In this document: in pieces, positions 8,881-16,820 of the stretch
Layout: each line of letters opens with the position of its first letter
Numbering within the stretch: position 1 is the first letter of the stretch
NCBI RefSeq assembly: GCF_039522665.1
Contig: NZ_BAAADV010000004.1
Span: forward strand, 291,952-355,951
DNA from: Natronoarchaeum mannanilyticum
GTDB taxonomy: Archaea; Halobacteriota; Halobacteria; Halobacteriales; Natronoarchaeaceae
Direction: 5' to 3'
Length of the DNA: 64,000 nucleotides
Position numbers and translations under genes: made by a program
The notes under the pieces: generated by a model
What the model saw: the letters and a program-made list of their open reading frames with translations, nothing else
What the model was told of the DNA's origin: nothing
Database searches by the model: none

Positions 8881-9291
8881 TCAGACGTCGAACACGACGT
8901 ACGCGCGCCAGCCCGCGGCCGTCTCCTCGAGCTCCATCTCCGAGTAGGTGACGGCCTTGATCTCGCGGGCCGACACCGACGCCAGCGGGACGCCGCGGGC
9001 TGATCCCGCCAGCTCGAACGCGCCGTCGCGCTCGGCGATCTCGACGCCGTTGTCGACCGGTAACACGCCGCGCACGTCGCGCTGGTAGATCAGCTCGTCG
9101 AGGTAGTCAAAGAGTAGCGCCTCCCGGCTCTCGGCGTCGACGCGCACGTCGAAGCGCTCACCCTCGGGCGGGACGTCGTCGCACATCGCCGCCGCCAGCC
9201 CGTCGGCGACGGCCGCCGCGACGGCGTCGAACGAGCGGCCTTCGGCCTCGACGGCGACGTCGGCCGTGTGATCGCGCAACTCGTAGCTCAC
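8881..9291 (-). CDS. Archease (RtcB activator)
   Basis: Archease stimulates RtcB turnover and guanylylation. The 136-residue length is typical. The hallmark N-terminal motif DHTADVAVEAEG (residues 7-18) with its metal-binding Asp/His, the segment LLFDYLDELIYQRD (~84-97) and the C-terminal EIKAVTYSEMEL block are all present. It is the first gene of an archease, DoxX, rtcB run on the minus strand. The 91-base gap to DoxX leaves room for a second promoter. Confidence 0.93.
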   Translation of the reverse strand: MSYELRDHTADVAVEAEGRSFDAVAAAVADGLAAAMCDDVPPEGERFDVRVDAESREALLFDYLDELIYQRDVRGVLPVDNGVEIAERDGAFELAGSARGVPLASVSAREIKAVTYSEMELEETAAGWRAYVVFDV

Positions 9292-9360
9292 TGATCGGAC
9301 GAACGGGGTTGGCGACCGTCAATCGGTCGGTTCGGCGTCGCCCGGGGAGGCCATCCGTGT

Positions 9361-9527
9361 CTGACCGGAGGGAGTCCGCCGGTGTACTACCGAGCGCAGC
9401 GAGTCTGCCGGTGTGCTGTCGACCGAAGGGAGACAGCGTTCGACAATCGATCGGAGGGAGATTGCCGGTGTCTCGCGGAACGAAGTGACGCGAGGCTCGG
9501 CAGGCGAGTGGAACGAGCCTGCCGGTG
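9361..9527. repeat. Array of short stem-loops with a shared loop sequence and GCCGGTG spacers
   Basis: Consecutive small hairpins share a loop of the form GAnCGnAGnGA but have different, self-complementary stems: GCTGTC/GACAGC (9415-9437), CAATC/GATTG (9444-9464), CTCGCG/CGCGAG (9472-9494) and GGCAGGC/GCCTGCC (9499-9523). Two weaker units precede them (9363-9375, 9387-9404). GCCGGTG recurs at 9378, 9407, 9464 and 9521, with spacings of 29, 57 and 57 bases. Stem covariation around a fixed loop points to selection for structure. It fills the gap between archease and a GNAT gene; mechanism unknown. Confidence 0.7.
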
Positions 9528-9530
9528 GAA

Positions 9531-9560
9531 TTATATTCGCGTCCCTAGTACGTACCGACA
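9531..9560 (+). promoter_or_regulatory. TATA box of the GNAT gene at 9561
   Basis: TTATATT at 9531-9537 lies 24-30 nt before the GTG start at 9561. This is the spacing expected for a leaderless haloarchaeal transcript, and it supports that start. It directly abuts the stem-loop array. Confidence 0.55.
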
Positions 9561-10043
9561 GTGAGCGTCAACGTCGAAACGCGGGTCTCCGCTCCGGGCA
9601 GCGACGACCGCCTGGACGACGCCTGGGACCTCAAAGAAACCATCCGGCGATCCGAGGGGGTGCTCAAGCAGCGCCGGAGCTTCTTCGCGGACGCCTACCG
9701 CCGATCGACGGTCCACCTGCTCGTCGACGCCGACGACGATCTCGCCGGCTTCGCGGCGGTGCGTCGCGACGGGTACATCCTGTTTCTCGCGGTCGCACCG
9801 GAGTATCGCGGCGAGGGCTTTGGCAAGCGGCTCGTCGCCACCGTCGCCGAGGAACACGACTCGGTCACCTGCCACGCGCGGGCGACCAACGACGAGGCGC
9901 TGCAGTTCTACGAGTCGCTGGGCTTCGAGATCAAGCGCCGCATCGACGCCTACTACGAGGACGGCGGCGACGCGTACTACCTCAAGCTCGGCGACGACGC
10001 GGGGCTGGCGAGCAAGCTCAGCGATCTCGTTCGTCGGCGGTAG
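9561..10043 (+). CDS. GNAT family N-acetyltransferase (RimI-like)
   Basis: A 160-residue GNAT protein. The acetyl-CoA site is YILFLAVAPEYRGEGFGKRLVATV (motif A with R-x-x-G-x-G/A, about residues 72-95), followed by VTCHARATNDEALQFYESLGFEIKRR (motif B), the usual RimI-like ending. Substrate unknown. A GTG start is favoured by the TATA box 24-30 nt upstream. The N-terminal ~40 residues (LKETIRRSEGVLKQRRSFF) are predicted helical and variable in this family. Confidence 0.8.
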   Translation: MSVNVETRVSAPGSDDRLDDAWDLKETIRRSEGVLKQRRSFFADAYRRSTVHLLVDADDDLAGFAAVRRDGYILFLAVAPEYRGEGFGKRLVATVAEEHDSVTCHARATNDEALQFYESLGFEIKRRIDAYYEDGGDAYYLKLGDDAGLASKLSDLVRRR

Positions 10044-10122
10044 GGCCGCCCGCGATCGCGACGCCGAGTCGCGATTCTTCGCTCGCCGAAACTGTTAGTT
10101 GCCCCGCCGTGCAACCCTGTCC

Positions 10123-12456
10123 GTGGACGAGACGATCGAGTGGCTGCGCGGCCGCCCCTACTACGACGGCCAGATCGCGGAGCGACGCGTCGTCCCCGGA
10201 AGCGACGCCGACCTCGCGGAGCTCGACGTCGAGGATCGGCTGGCCGGCGCGCTGGCCGACCGCGGCATCGAGTCGGCGTACGCCCATCAGGCCGACGCCA
10301 TCCGGACGATTCGTGACGGCCGCAACGCCGTGCTGGCGACGCCGACGGCGAGCGGCAAGAGCCTCGCGTACACCGTCCCGGCGTTCGAGCGGGCGCTGGA
10401 CCGCCGGGCGACGACGCTGTACGTCGCCCCGCAGGTCGCGCTGATCAACGACCAGGCCGAGACGCTGTCGGATCTGGCGCACGATCTCGGCTTCGCCAGC
10501 GGCGTCACCGTCGACCGCTACACCGGTCGGCTCTCGAAATCCGAGAAAGAGGGCGTCCGGGATCGACAGCCGACTGTCTTGCTGACGACGCCCGACATGC
10601 TCCACTACGGCATCCTGCCGCACGGACACCGGCTGTGGGACTGGTTCTTCCAGCGCCTGGAGACCGTTGTGATCGACGAGGTCCACGAGTACCGCGGCGT
10701 GTTCGGCAGCCAGGTCGCACTCGTGATGCGCCGGCTCCAACGCCTGTGCGAGCGGTTCGACGCCGATCCGCAGTTCGTCTGTTGCTCGGCGACGATCGCG
10801 AATCCCGCCGAGCACGCCGCGAACGTGACCGATCGGCCCGCCGACTCGTTTTCGGTCGTCGACGAGGACGCCTCGGCGTCGGGCCCGACCCACTGGCTGC
10901 TGTGGAACCCGCCCGAGTACGAGCGCGAGGACCAGGGATCGGGCCGCCGACGCTCCAGTCACGTCGAGGCAAAGCGTCTGTTCGTCGACCTCGTCGTCCG
11001 GGGGTACCAGACGGTGGTGTTCACCCGGGCGCGCCAGACCGCCGAGCGCTACGCCAGCGACAGCGCCGAGGCGCTTCGCGACCGCGGGTTCGCCGACGAG
11101 GCCAGCGGCGTCACCGCCTATCAGGCAGCGCTCAAGCGAGATCGCCGCGACGAGATCGAGGCCGGCCTCCACGACGGCGACATTCGGGGCGTCTGGAGCA
11201 CGAACGCCCTGGAACTCGGCGTCGACATCGGCGGGCTCGACGCCGTCATTCTGGATGGCTACCCCGGCACGAAGATGGCGACCTGGCAGCAGGCCGGCCG
11301 CGCGGGACGCGGGACCGACCCGAGCCTCGTCGCGCTGGTCGCCGGCGAAGACCAGCTCGACCAGTACGTGATGCGCACGCCCGACGAACTGTTCTCCGGC
11401 GATCCCGAGCACGCCGTCGCCAACCCCGAAAACGACCAGCTCGTCCCGCCCCACGTCCTCGCCGCGGCGCGCGAGAACTGGCTGTCGGCCGACGACGAGC
11501 GCCACTTCGGCGCCCAGTTTCCGGACGTCGTCGCGGAACTGGAGTCTGCGGGCGACCTCGAACGGCGGACGACCAACAAGGGCGTGCGCTGGACGGCCGA
11601 CGTCGACGGTAGCCCGCACCACGAGATGAGCCTTCGCTCGATCGACGACCGCGAAATACAGCTCCTCGACGCGCGCTCCGGCGACGCCATCGCCAGCCTG
11701 CCCTTCGCCGACGCACTGCGCGACGCCCATCCCGGCGCGATCTACCACCACCAGGGCCAGCGCTACGAGGTGACCGACCTCGACCTGGATCGGGATCTCG
11801 CCGAACTCTCTCCGACGTGGGCCGACTACCACACGCGCGTGCTCCACGACAAGGAGATCACCGTCGAGCGCGACATCGACGAGCGGCGGCTTCCGGATCG
11901 GGATGATGTGACAGTGGGGTTCGCTGAGGTGACGATGCGCAAGCGGATCACCGGCTTCGAGCGCCGCGACGCCAAGCGCAGCGAGCCCATCGCTCGCGAG
12001 ACGCTCGATCTGCCCGAGACGACGCTCCGGACGCGCGCGCTGTACTTCACTCAGCCCGACTCCATGCAGGCCGACATTCGGGCGACTGCGACGGACTCGG
12101 AGGACACCTTCGAGGGCGCGATCCACGCCGCCGAGCACGCGCTCATCTCGCTGTTCCCGCTCCAGGTGCTGTGCGACCGGCGCGACATCGGCGGCCTGTC
12201 GACGCCGCGGCATCCCCACACCGGCGAGAGCACGATCTTCGTCTACGACGGCTACCCCGGCGGCGTCGGGCTGACGCGCGAGGGGTACCAGCGTCTGCCG
12301 GAGATGCTCGGTCGGACTAGGGAACTGCTTGCAGAGTGTCCCTGCGAGGACGGCTGTCCGAGCTGCGTGCAGTCGCCCCACTGCGGGAACGCCAACGACC
12401 CGCTATCGAAGGGGCTGGCGCTGGATCTGGTCGAACGCCTGCTCGATTCTCAGTAG
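10123..12456 (+). CDS. DEAD/DEAH-box helicase of the MrfA/Hrq1 (DUF1998) type
   Basis: A superfamily 2 ATP-dependent DNA helicase. Visible motifs are the Q-motif region (YAHQADAIRTI), Walker A ATPTASGKSLAY, DEVHEY box, CSATIANP (motif III), and a second RecA domain with STNALELGVDIGGLD and QQAGRAGRG. The C-terminal ~200 residues are DUF1998-like and end with a cysteine cluster (CPCEDGCPSCVQSPHCGN) that in MrfA/YprA/Hrq1 relatives binds zinc. Family members act in DNA crosslink or damage repair. The GTG at 10123 is favoured over a TTG at 10099 because a TATA-like stretch (actgttagt) lies about 25 nt before the GTG. The four-way-junction element follows its stop. Confidence 0.88.
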   Translation: MDETIEWLRGRPYYDGQIAERRVVPGSDADLAELDVEDRLAGALADRGIESAYAHQADAIRTIRDGRNAVLATPTASGKSLAYTVPAFERALDRRATTLYVAPQVALINDQAETLSDLAHDLGFASGVTVDRYTGRLSKSEKEGVRDRQPTVLLTTPDMLHYGILPHGHRLWDWFFQRLETVVIDEVHEYRGVFGSQVALVMRRLQRLCERFDADPQFVCCSATIANPAEHAANVTDRPADSFSVVDEDASASGPTHWLLWNPPEYEREDQGSGRRRSSHVEAKRLFVDLVVRGYQTVVFTRARQTAERYASDSAEALRDRGFADEASGVTAYQAALKRDRRDEIEAGLHDGDIRGVWSTNALELGVDIGGLDAVILDGYPGTKMATWQQAGRAGRGTDPSLVALVAGEDQLDQYVMRTPDELFSGDPEHAVANPENDQLVPPHVLAAARENWLSADDERHFGAQFPDVVAELESAGDLERRTTNKGVRWTADVDGSPHHEMSLRSIDDREIQLLDARSGDAIASLPFADALRDAHPGAIYHHQGQRYEVTDLDLDRDLAELSPTWADYHTRVLHDKEITVERDIDERRLPDRDDVTVGFAEVTMRKRITGFERRDAKRSEPIARETLDLPETTLRTRALYFTQPDSMQADIRATATDSEDTFEGAIHAAEHALISLFPLQVLCDRRDIGGLSTPRHPHTGESTIFVYDGYPGGVGLTREGYQRLPEMLGRTRELLAECPCEDGCPSCVQSPHCGNANDPLSKGLALDLVERLLDSQ

Positions 12457-12503
12457 ATTGCGATCTACTTCGGATCCTCTGTGAGACCGGCACAGCGGTT
12501 AAC

Positions 12504-12764
12504 AACACCACGAAAGCCCCCGCTCGCTCCGGTCGAGGGGCTTGCTGCGCGCGCTCCCTTCGGTCGCGTGCTTACGGCGCCCGTCTTCCCGGAGCGAGCG
12601 GCCCCTTTCAGTCCCACCCGTGTCGGCTGATCAGTCAGGCATCGCGGGTGGGACTGAAAGGGGCTGAGCGTTCGGCGAACCCGGACGAAGCAAGCACCGC
12701 AGGCCGAAGGCCGAGGAGCGCAGCGAGTCCCGGGAGCCGAACGCTCAGGGGCTTTCGTGGTGTT
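12504..12764. repeat. 261-bp palindromic element that folds as a perfect four-way junction
   Basis: Four sets of perfect inverted repeats nest without any unpaired base at the junction. The closing stem is AACACCACGAAAGCCCC (12504-12520) with 12748-12764. Arm A is CGCTCGCTCCGG (12521-12532) with 12589-12600. The central arm is a 20-bp stem, GCCCCTTTCAGTCCCACCCG (12601-12620) with 12645-12664. Arm B is TGAGCGTTCGGC (12665-12676) with 12736-12747. Arms A and B contain loop sequences (ccgaaggga type) like those in the array at 9361-9527, in opposite orientation to each other. It lies between the helicase and rhomboid genes (12457-12853). I see no transposase or target duplication. It could be a MITE-like element, a structured RNA, or a bidirectional terminator. 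Confidence 0.85.
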
Positions 12765-12853
12765 CGTGGTCGAATTCGAAGATGCCCCTCCGGATACATC
12801 ACTTCCCAGGTCCCCTCGCAACTTCTTTCAACACCACGCTCCCTTGATCCGGT

Positions 12854-14515
12854 ATGATTCCGCTGCGGGCCGCGCTGTTCGCCGCGGCCGTCGCGCTGCT
12901 CGCGCTGTCGGCGATCGCGATCGTCCGCGCCGACAGGCCCGGCGGGGCGTGGGGTCGCCGACTGCGCTCCCGACTGCTCCTCGGTATCCCCTGGGGAACG
13001 ATCGTCTCCGTGCTGTTCGTGCTCGCGGTGTACCTGTTCCTCCAGCAGGGGTACTGGTACTGGTACGACCCCGTGACGATTCCGTTTCGATCGTGGTCGT
13101 ACCTCTACCCGACGGGCTGGCTGGCGTCGGGCTTCTCCCACGCCGGGCCCGGCCACCTGCGGGGCAATCTGACGGCGACGCTCGTGCTCGCCCCAATCGT
13201 CGAGTACGCGTGGGGCCACCTGCCCCAGGAGCGGGGTAGCAACTCGTTCGATTCCTGGAAAACGAACCCCTGGATCAGAGCGTTCGTTCTCTTTCCGGCG
13301 GCGGTGCTCGGCCTCGGCCTGCTGACCAGTCTGTTCGCGCTCGGGCCCGTCATCGGCTTCTCCGGCGTCGTGTTCGCGTTCGCCGGGTTCGCGCTGGTTC
13401 ACTACCCCGTCGCGACGGTGGTCGCGCTGCTGGTCTCCAGCGTCGTCTCGACCGTCATCCCCGCGCTGCTCGACCCGATCGTCTCGGTGACGGTGTCGGC
13501 GAGCCCGCCCGCGCCGCCGTCGTGGGCCGGGATCGCCATCCAGGGCCACGCGCTCGGGCTCTTCCTCGGGCTGGTGCTCGGGCTGGTGGTGTTGCACCGC
13601 CGGACGGGGACGCCGAGCGCCGCGCGCGTCTGGCTCGCCGCGCTGGTGTTCGCCGTCATCCAGCGGCTCTGGGCGGTCTACTGGTTCCGCGGCGAGGGGA
13701 CGTACGTGCTGTTCCGCGGGGTCGGCGTCGCGCTGGTGCTGTTGCTCGCGCTCCTGATCACGGTCGCCGCCGTGGCGTCCGAACGGCCGCTGCTTTCGAG
13801 AGACGTCCCCGCCCTCGATTGGATTACGCGCCGCCGCGTCGCCGTCACGGCCGTCGTGCTGGGCGTCGCCGTGCTGGCCGGGCCGGGGATCGTCCCGAAC
13901 CTCGTCACCGTCGACGGCGGCGTCGGCCCCGAGGACGCCGTCGAAGTCGAGGACTACACGGTCACGTACGCCGAGAACGTCACCAACCGGATGGTGTCGG
14001 TGATCGAGATCGAGGCGTTCGGCGAGTCGACCGAGGTCAGGACCAGCGGGGTGATCATCACGAGCGAGCAGCGCCACCTCTGGTTGCGCCAGGCTTCGAG
14101 CCAGCGACTCGCCTACACCGGCGAGGTCGACGTCCGGTTGGGCGGCGTCGGCTGGAGCGAGCAGGTCGTCGCGACTCGCGAGGGCTGGACCGCGGCGGGC
14201 AACGACACGGCCTACCATGTCTGGCTCGATCCCGCCAGCGGTCCGGAGCGCCACGTGTTCTCGTCCGAGAGCCACACCGCCGCGCCGCGGATCGACAACC
14301 GATCCGTCTCGATCGTGCCCGAGGACGGAGAGTTCTACCTCCGAGTCGAGCGCGAGAACGAGTCGCTCGGGCGCGTCGAAATCCCCGAGGTCGGCAAGTC
14401 CGTCGACGCCGGGGGACTGACGTTCGCGACCGAGCGGCGCGAGGGTCGGCTCGTCGTGACAGCCGAACGGGGCGGAACGAGCGTCGCGGTCGCTCGTGAA
14501 GAAGTGTACCGGTAG
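12854..14515 (+). CDS. Rhomboid-family intramembrane serine protease
   Basis: A 553-residue membrane protease. The rhomboid core spans residues ~45-250: HLRGNL (N105) precedes GFSG with nucleophile S170, and GHALGLFLG supplies the catalytic H232. Additional helices run to ~335. After residue ~340 comes a long extracytoplasmic domain (about 200 residues) with beta-strand-like sequence (TVTYAENVTNRMVSVIEIEA) not found in minimal rhomboids. Rhomboids cleave membrane-anchored substrates; the target is unknown. Its stop is one base from the stop of the convergent methyltransferase gene. Confidence 0.85.
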   Translation: MIPLRAALFAAAVALLALSAIAIVRADRPGGAWGRRLRSRLLLGIPWGTIVSVLFVLAVYLFLQQGYWYWYDPVTIPFRSWSYLYPTGWLASGFSHAGPGHLRGNLTATLVLAPIVEYAWGHLPQERGSNSFDSWKTNPWIRAFVLFPAAVLGLGLLTSLFALGPVIGFSGVVFAFAGFALVHYPVATVVALLVSSVVSTVIPALLDPIVSVTVSASPPAPPSWAGIAIQGHALGLFLGLVLGLVVLHRRTGTPSAARVWLAALVFAVIQRLWAVYWFRGEGTYVLFRGVGVALVLLLALLITVAAVASERPLLSRDVPALDWITRRRVAVTAVVLGVAVLAGPGIVPNLVTVDGGVGPEDAVEVEDYTVTYAENVTNRMVSVIEIEAFGESTEVRTSGVIITSEQRHLWLRQASSQRLAYTGEVDVRLGGVGWSEQVVATREGWTAAGNDTAYHVWLDPASGPERHVFSSESHTAAPRIDNRSVSIVPEDGEFYLRVERENESLGRVEIPEVGKSVDAGGLTFATERREGRLVVTAERGGTSVAVAREEVYR

Positions 14516-14516
14516 T

Positions 14517-15137
14517 TCAGGACCACTCGATTCGGAAGACCTCGGCGTCGAGTGCCTCGCTGTCGGCGTCGTGGAACTCGAACTGGCGCTCGATATCCAG
14601 CTCCGCGCGGAACGCGTGGGTGACCTCGCCGCCGTTATCCGCCGCGAACGCCTCGACGAACTCGTCGCTGTCTTCGTTGTGGATCGAGTACGACACCGCG
14701 GCGATCTCGCTGGCGGTTTCCAGAAACGCTCGGTCCGCGTGCTCGTTGCCATCCTGAGCGCCAAAGGGCGGGTTCATCACGACGGTCGCGTCCTCGACCG
14801 CCAGCGGCGCGCGGGTGGCGTCAGCCTGCACCCAGCCGATCTCGGACGCCGTCCCGACGCGGCGCTCGTTGGCCTGGGCCGTGGTCAGCGCCCCGCGGTC
14901 GACGTCGACGCCGACGACGCGCCGGGGGCCCCGGAGCGCGGCGCCGAGCGCGAGCATCCCCGTTCCGGTCCCGAGATCGACGACCGTCCGGTCCTCGACG
15001 TCGCCCTGCAGGTCCGCGACGTGGATCAGGTGGGCCGCCAGCTCCGGCGGCGTGGGGTACTGTTCGAGCTCGGCGCTCGGGCTCTCGAAACCAGCGACGA
15101 CCGCCAGCTGCTGGGCGAGCTGTCGTTTCGTACTCAT
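14517..15137 (-). CDS. METTL5-like SAM-dependent methyltransferase
   Basis: A 206-residue class I methyltransferase: SAM site VVDLGTGTGMLALGAAL, acidic loop VVGVDVDRGAL, and catalytic NPPF (VVMNPPFGAQDGNEHADRAF), typical of N6-adenine-type or HemK-like enzymes. The N-terminal QLAVVAGFESPSAELEQYPT is characteristic of the archaeal relatives of METTL5, which methylates an rRNA adenine; an rRNA or tRNA target is inferred. Start ATG 15137 overlaps by 4 bases (ATGA) the stop of a 53-codon frame upstream, suggesting translational coupling. Confidence 0.85.
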   Translation of the reverse strand: MSTKRQLAQQLAVVAGFESPSAELEQYPTPPELAAHLIHVADLQGDVEDRTVVDLGTGTGMLALGAALRGPRRVVGVDVDRGALTTAQANERRVGTASEIGWVQADATRAPLAVEDATVVMNPPFGAQDGNEHADRAFLETASEIAAVSYSIHNEDSDEFVEAFAADNGGEVTHAFRAELDIERQFEFHDADSEALDAEVFRIEWS

Positions 15138-15295
15138 GTTTCGGAATCGAGTGGGGCTATCTGGCCGTCGCCCTGAGATCGCCGTGGCACGGCGTCGATC
15201 CGCTCCGTCGCGGCGTCGGTCCGCATCGGCTCGATGCCATCGCGGTGACGTCGTACGATCGCTCGATCGACGGGTGACGCCGGCGTGTGGGTCAT
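15134..15295 (-). CDS. Candidate 53-residue protein coupled to the METTL5-like gene
   Basis: The frame MTHTPASPVDRAIVRRHRDG... ends in a TGA that overlaps the METTL5-like start (ATGA). A T-rich TATA-like stretch (gtttttgca on its strand) lies about 25-30 nt before its ATG. Those two coincidences support translation. The composition (Arg and Asp rich, no motif) does not reveal a function, and I do not recognise it. The rest of the gap up to 15472 contains the promoter of the zinc-ribbon gene and nothing else visible. Confidence 0.4.
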   Translation of the reverse strand: MTHTPASPVDRAIVRRHRDGIEPMRTDAATERIDAVPRRSQGDGQIAPLDSET

Positions 15296-15472
15296 GCTGC
15301 CGGACCATACACCGCGGGTATGCAAAAACGTTGGTACATGCCTACGGCTCATCTTCTTTCCGTCGATCATCTTCGAGAATGCTGGATGGAAACGCCCACT
15401 GCGACGGCTCTCCCGGACGAACGCGATCGCGAAGGACTAATTATTAAGAGGGCGCCACGAGATCACACGCCC

Positions 15473-15640
15473 ATGGACTGTCCGCGCTGTTCGGGATCCC
15501 TCGAGACGTACGAGCTGTTCGGCCGCGAGGCCGAAGGCTGCGAGACGTGTGGCTACGTCGGGGTCGCGGTGAGCCACGAGAGTGAGCCCGTCGAACTGGA
15601 GTCCTGGCAGGAAGCGCTCGATCGCTTCAAAAAAGAGTAA
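15473..15640 (+). CDS. Small zinc-ribbon protein
   Basis: 55 residues beginning MDCPRCSGSLETYELFG, with two CxxC knuckles (CPRC and CETC) that should bind one zinc, then an acidic C-terminus (ESEPVELESWQEALDRFKKE). Small one-zinc proteins are common in haloarchaea and mostly uncharacterised. The ATG is set by a TATA-like ctaattatta about 25-35 nt upstream; longer in-frame extensions are not supported. It converges on the actin-like gene. Confidence 0.7.
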   Translation: MDCPRCSGSLETYELFGREAEGCETCGYVGVAVSHESEPVELESWQEALDRFKKE

Positions 15641-15667
15641 CCGGAAATCGTTCGTCGCTCGGACTGC

Positions 15668-16696
15668 TTACTCGTCGGCCGCGGCTTCCGCTTCCGCGCC
15701 GCCGCTGGCTGCCTGCTCTTCCTCGTCGGAGCGTGCGGCGACCAGACCGCCGCGCGCGACGCTGTACAGCGGCTCGTCGGCGTGGCTGACGCCGCTGATC
15801 GAGAACGGGATGTTGGCGTCCTGCAGGTGGTCGCGGAACAGCGCCTCGAACCCGTCGGGGCTGGAGGTGCCGCCCGTGACGACGACCGGCACGTCCAGAC
15901 CTTCCTCGACGTCCTCCTCGTCGACCTCCTTGACGATCCGCTCGATGACGTAGTCGAGCAGGTTCTCGTAGTAGATCGACAGCGCGCCCTCGACGCCGCC
16001 GACGTCGGTCTCGAAGTCGAGCTCGAAGTCGTCCTCCTTGATGGAGGTGACCTTGTCGACGGGCGTGCCCGTCGCCTGGGCGGCCTGCTCGTCGACCCAG
16101 TCGCCGCCGCGCGCGACCGAGAACTTCATGACCGGGACCGCGTAGTACGCCAGGCAGACGTTGGTCATGCCGGCGCCGAAGCTGATGCCGAGTCCGGTGA
16201 AGTCGTTGTCCGCGAGCTCGCTGTAGATAACCGCCATCCCCTCGTTGATGGGCTCTGCGTCGTAGCCCATGTCGTCGATGAACGACTCCAGTGTCTTCTG
16301 GTGATACAGCGTCGAGAGGTCCGAGTCGATCGGGTCGGCGGGCGAGGAGAAGTACAGCTTCTCGTTGGGGTGGTCGGGCTCGCCGACGACCTGCTCGATG
16401 ATCAGCTTCATCATCGGGATCGCGGATTTCTCGTCCGAGGAAAGGATGCCGTGCTGCATCGGACGGCGCGTCTCCCGGTTGAAGATGTTCGCGAAGTTCA
16501 GGGCGTCGTCGCCGACGACGTACACCTTGTCGTCCTTCCGGATGTGGAGGACCTCGCTCCGCGAGAGCATCTGCTCCGCCATGTCGGAGTAGTCGATCTC
16601 CACGAAGGAGTTGCGCTGCTGGACGAATACCGTGTCGTTCCCATCCTGCTGTGCCGACAGGATGTTCATCGTGCCGACGTCTAGGCCTTTCGCCAT
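15668..16696 (-). CDS. Actin-like protein of the salactin/volactin group
   Basis: A 342-residue actin-fold ATPase. The N-terminal [15 protein letters not shown] carries the phosphate-1 signature (DxGT), residues ~146-175 contain an [10 protein letters not shown] phosphate-2 type loop, and [13 protein letters not shown] near the C-terminus is the adenosine loop. The overall sequence resembles the haloarchaeal cytoskeletal actins salactin and volactin, which assemble into dynamic filaments influencing partitioning or cell shape. Assignment to that group is from sequence memory and should be confirmed. The acidic Ala/Glu tail is typical of halophiles. A membrane protein gene lies directly upstream on the same strand. 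Confidence 0.75.
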   Translation of the reverse strand: MAKGLDVGTMNILSAQQDGNDTVFVQQRNSFVEIDYSDMAEQMLSRSEVLHIRKDDKVYVVGDDALNFANIFNRETRRPMQHGILSSDEKSAIPMMKLIIEQVVGEPDHPNEKLYFSSPADPIDSDLSTLYHQKTLESFIDDMGYDAEPINEGMAVIYSELADNDFTGLGISFGAGMTNVCLAYYAVPVMKFSVARGGDWVDEQAAQATGTPVDKVTSIKEDDFELDFETDVGGVEGALSIYYENLLDYVIERIVKEVDEEDVEEGLDVPVVVTGGTSSPDGFEALFRDHLQDANIPFSISGVSHADEPLYSVARGGLVAARSDEEEQAASGGAEAEAAADE

Positions 16697-16820
16697 ATCC
16701 GGTAAACCTGCCCCACGTACAATAAAACTATGTGAAATAATTACAGAACTTTCTGGCAAGAAAACATATCTACGGGAGGGGAACGGTCTGACGGGGGCAG
16801 GAACGCAACGTTTCGACCGG

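Noticed and set aside
10018..12381. A 787-codon frame opposite the MrfA/Hrq1-like helicase gene
   Set aside because: Shadow of a gene with clear helicase motifs on the other strand; composition is typical of antisense GC-rich frames.
12601..12664. GTCCCACC/GGTGGGAC repeats resembling a haloarchaeal CRISPR repeat
   Set aside because: There are only two copies and they are inverted, with no spacers of regular length; they form the central arm of the four-way element.
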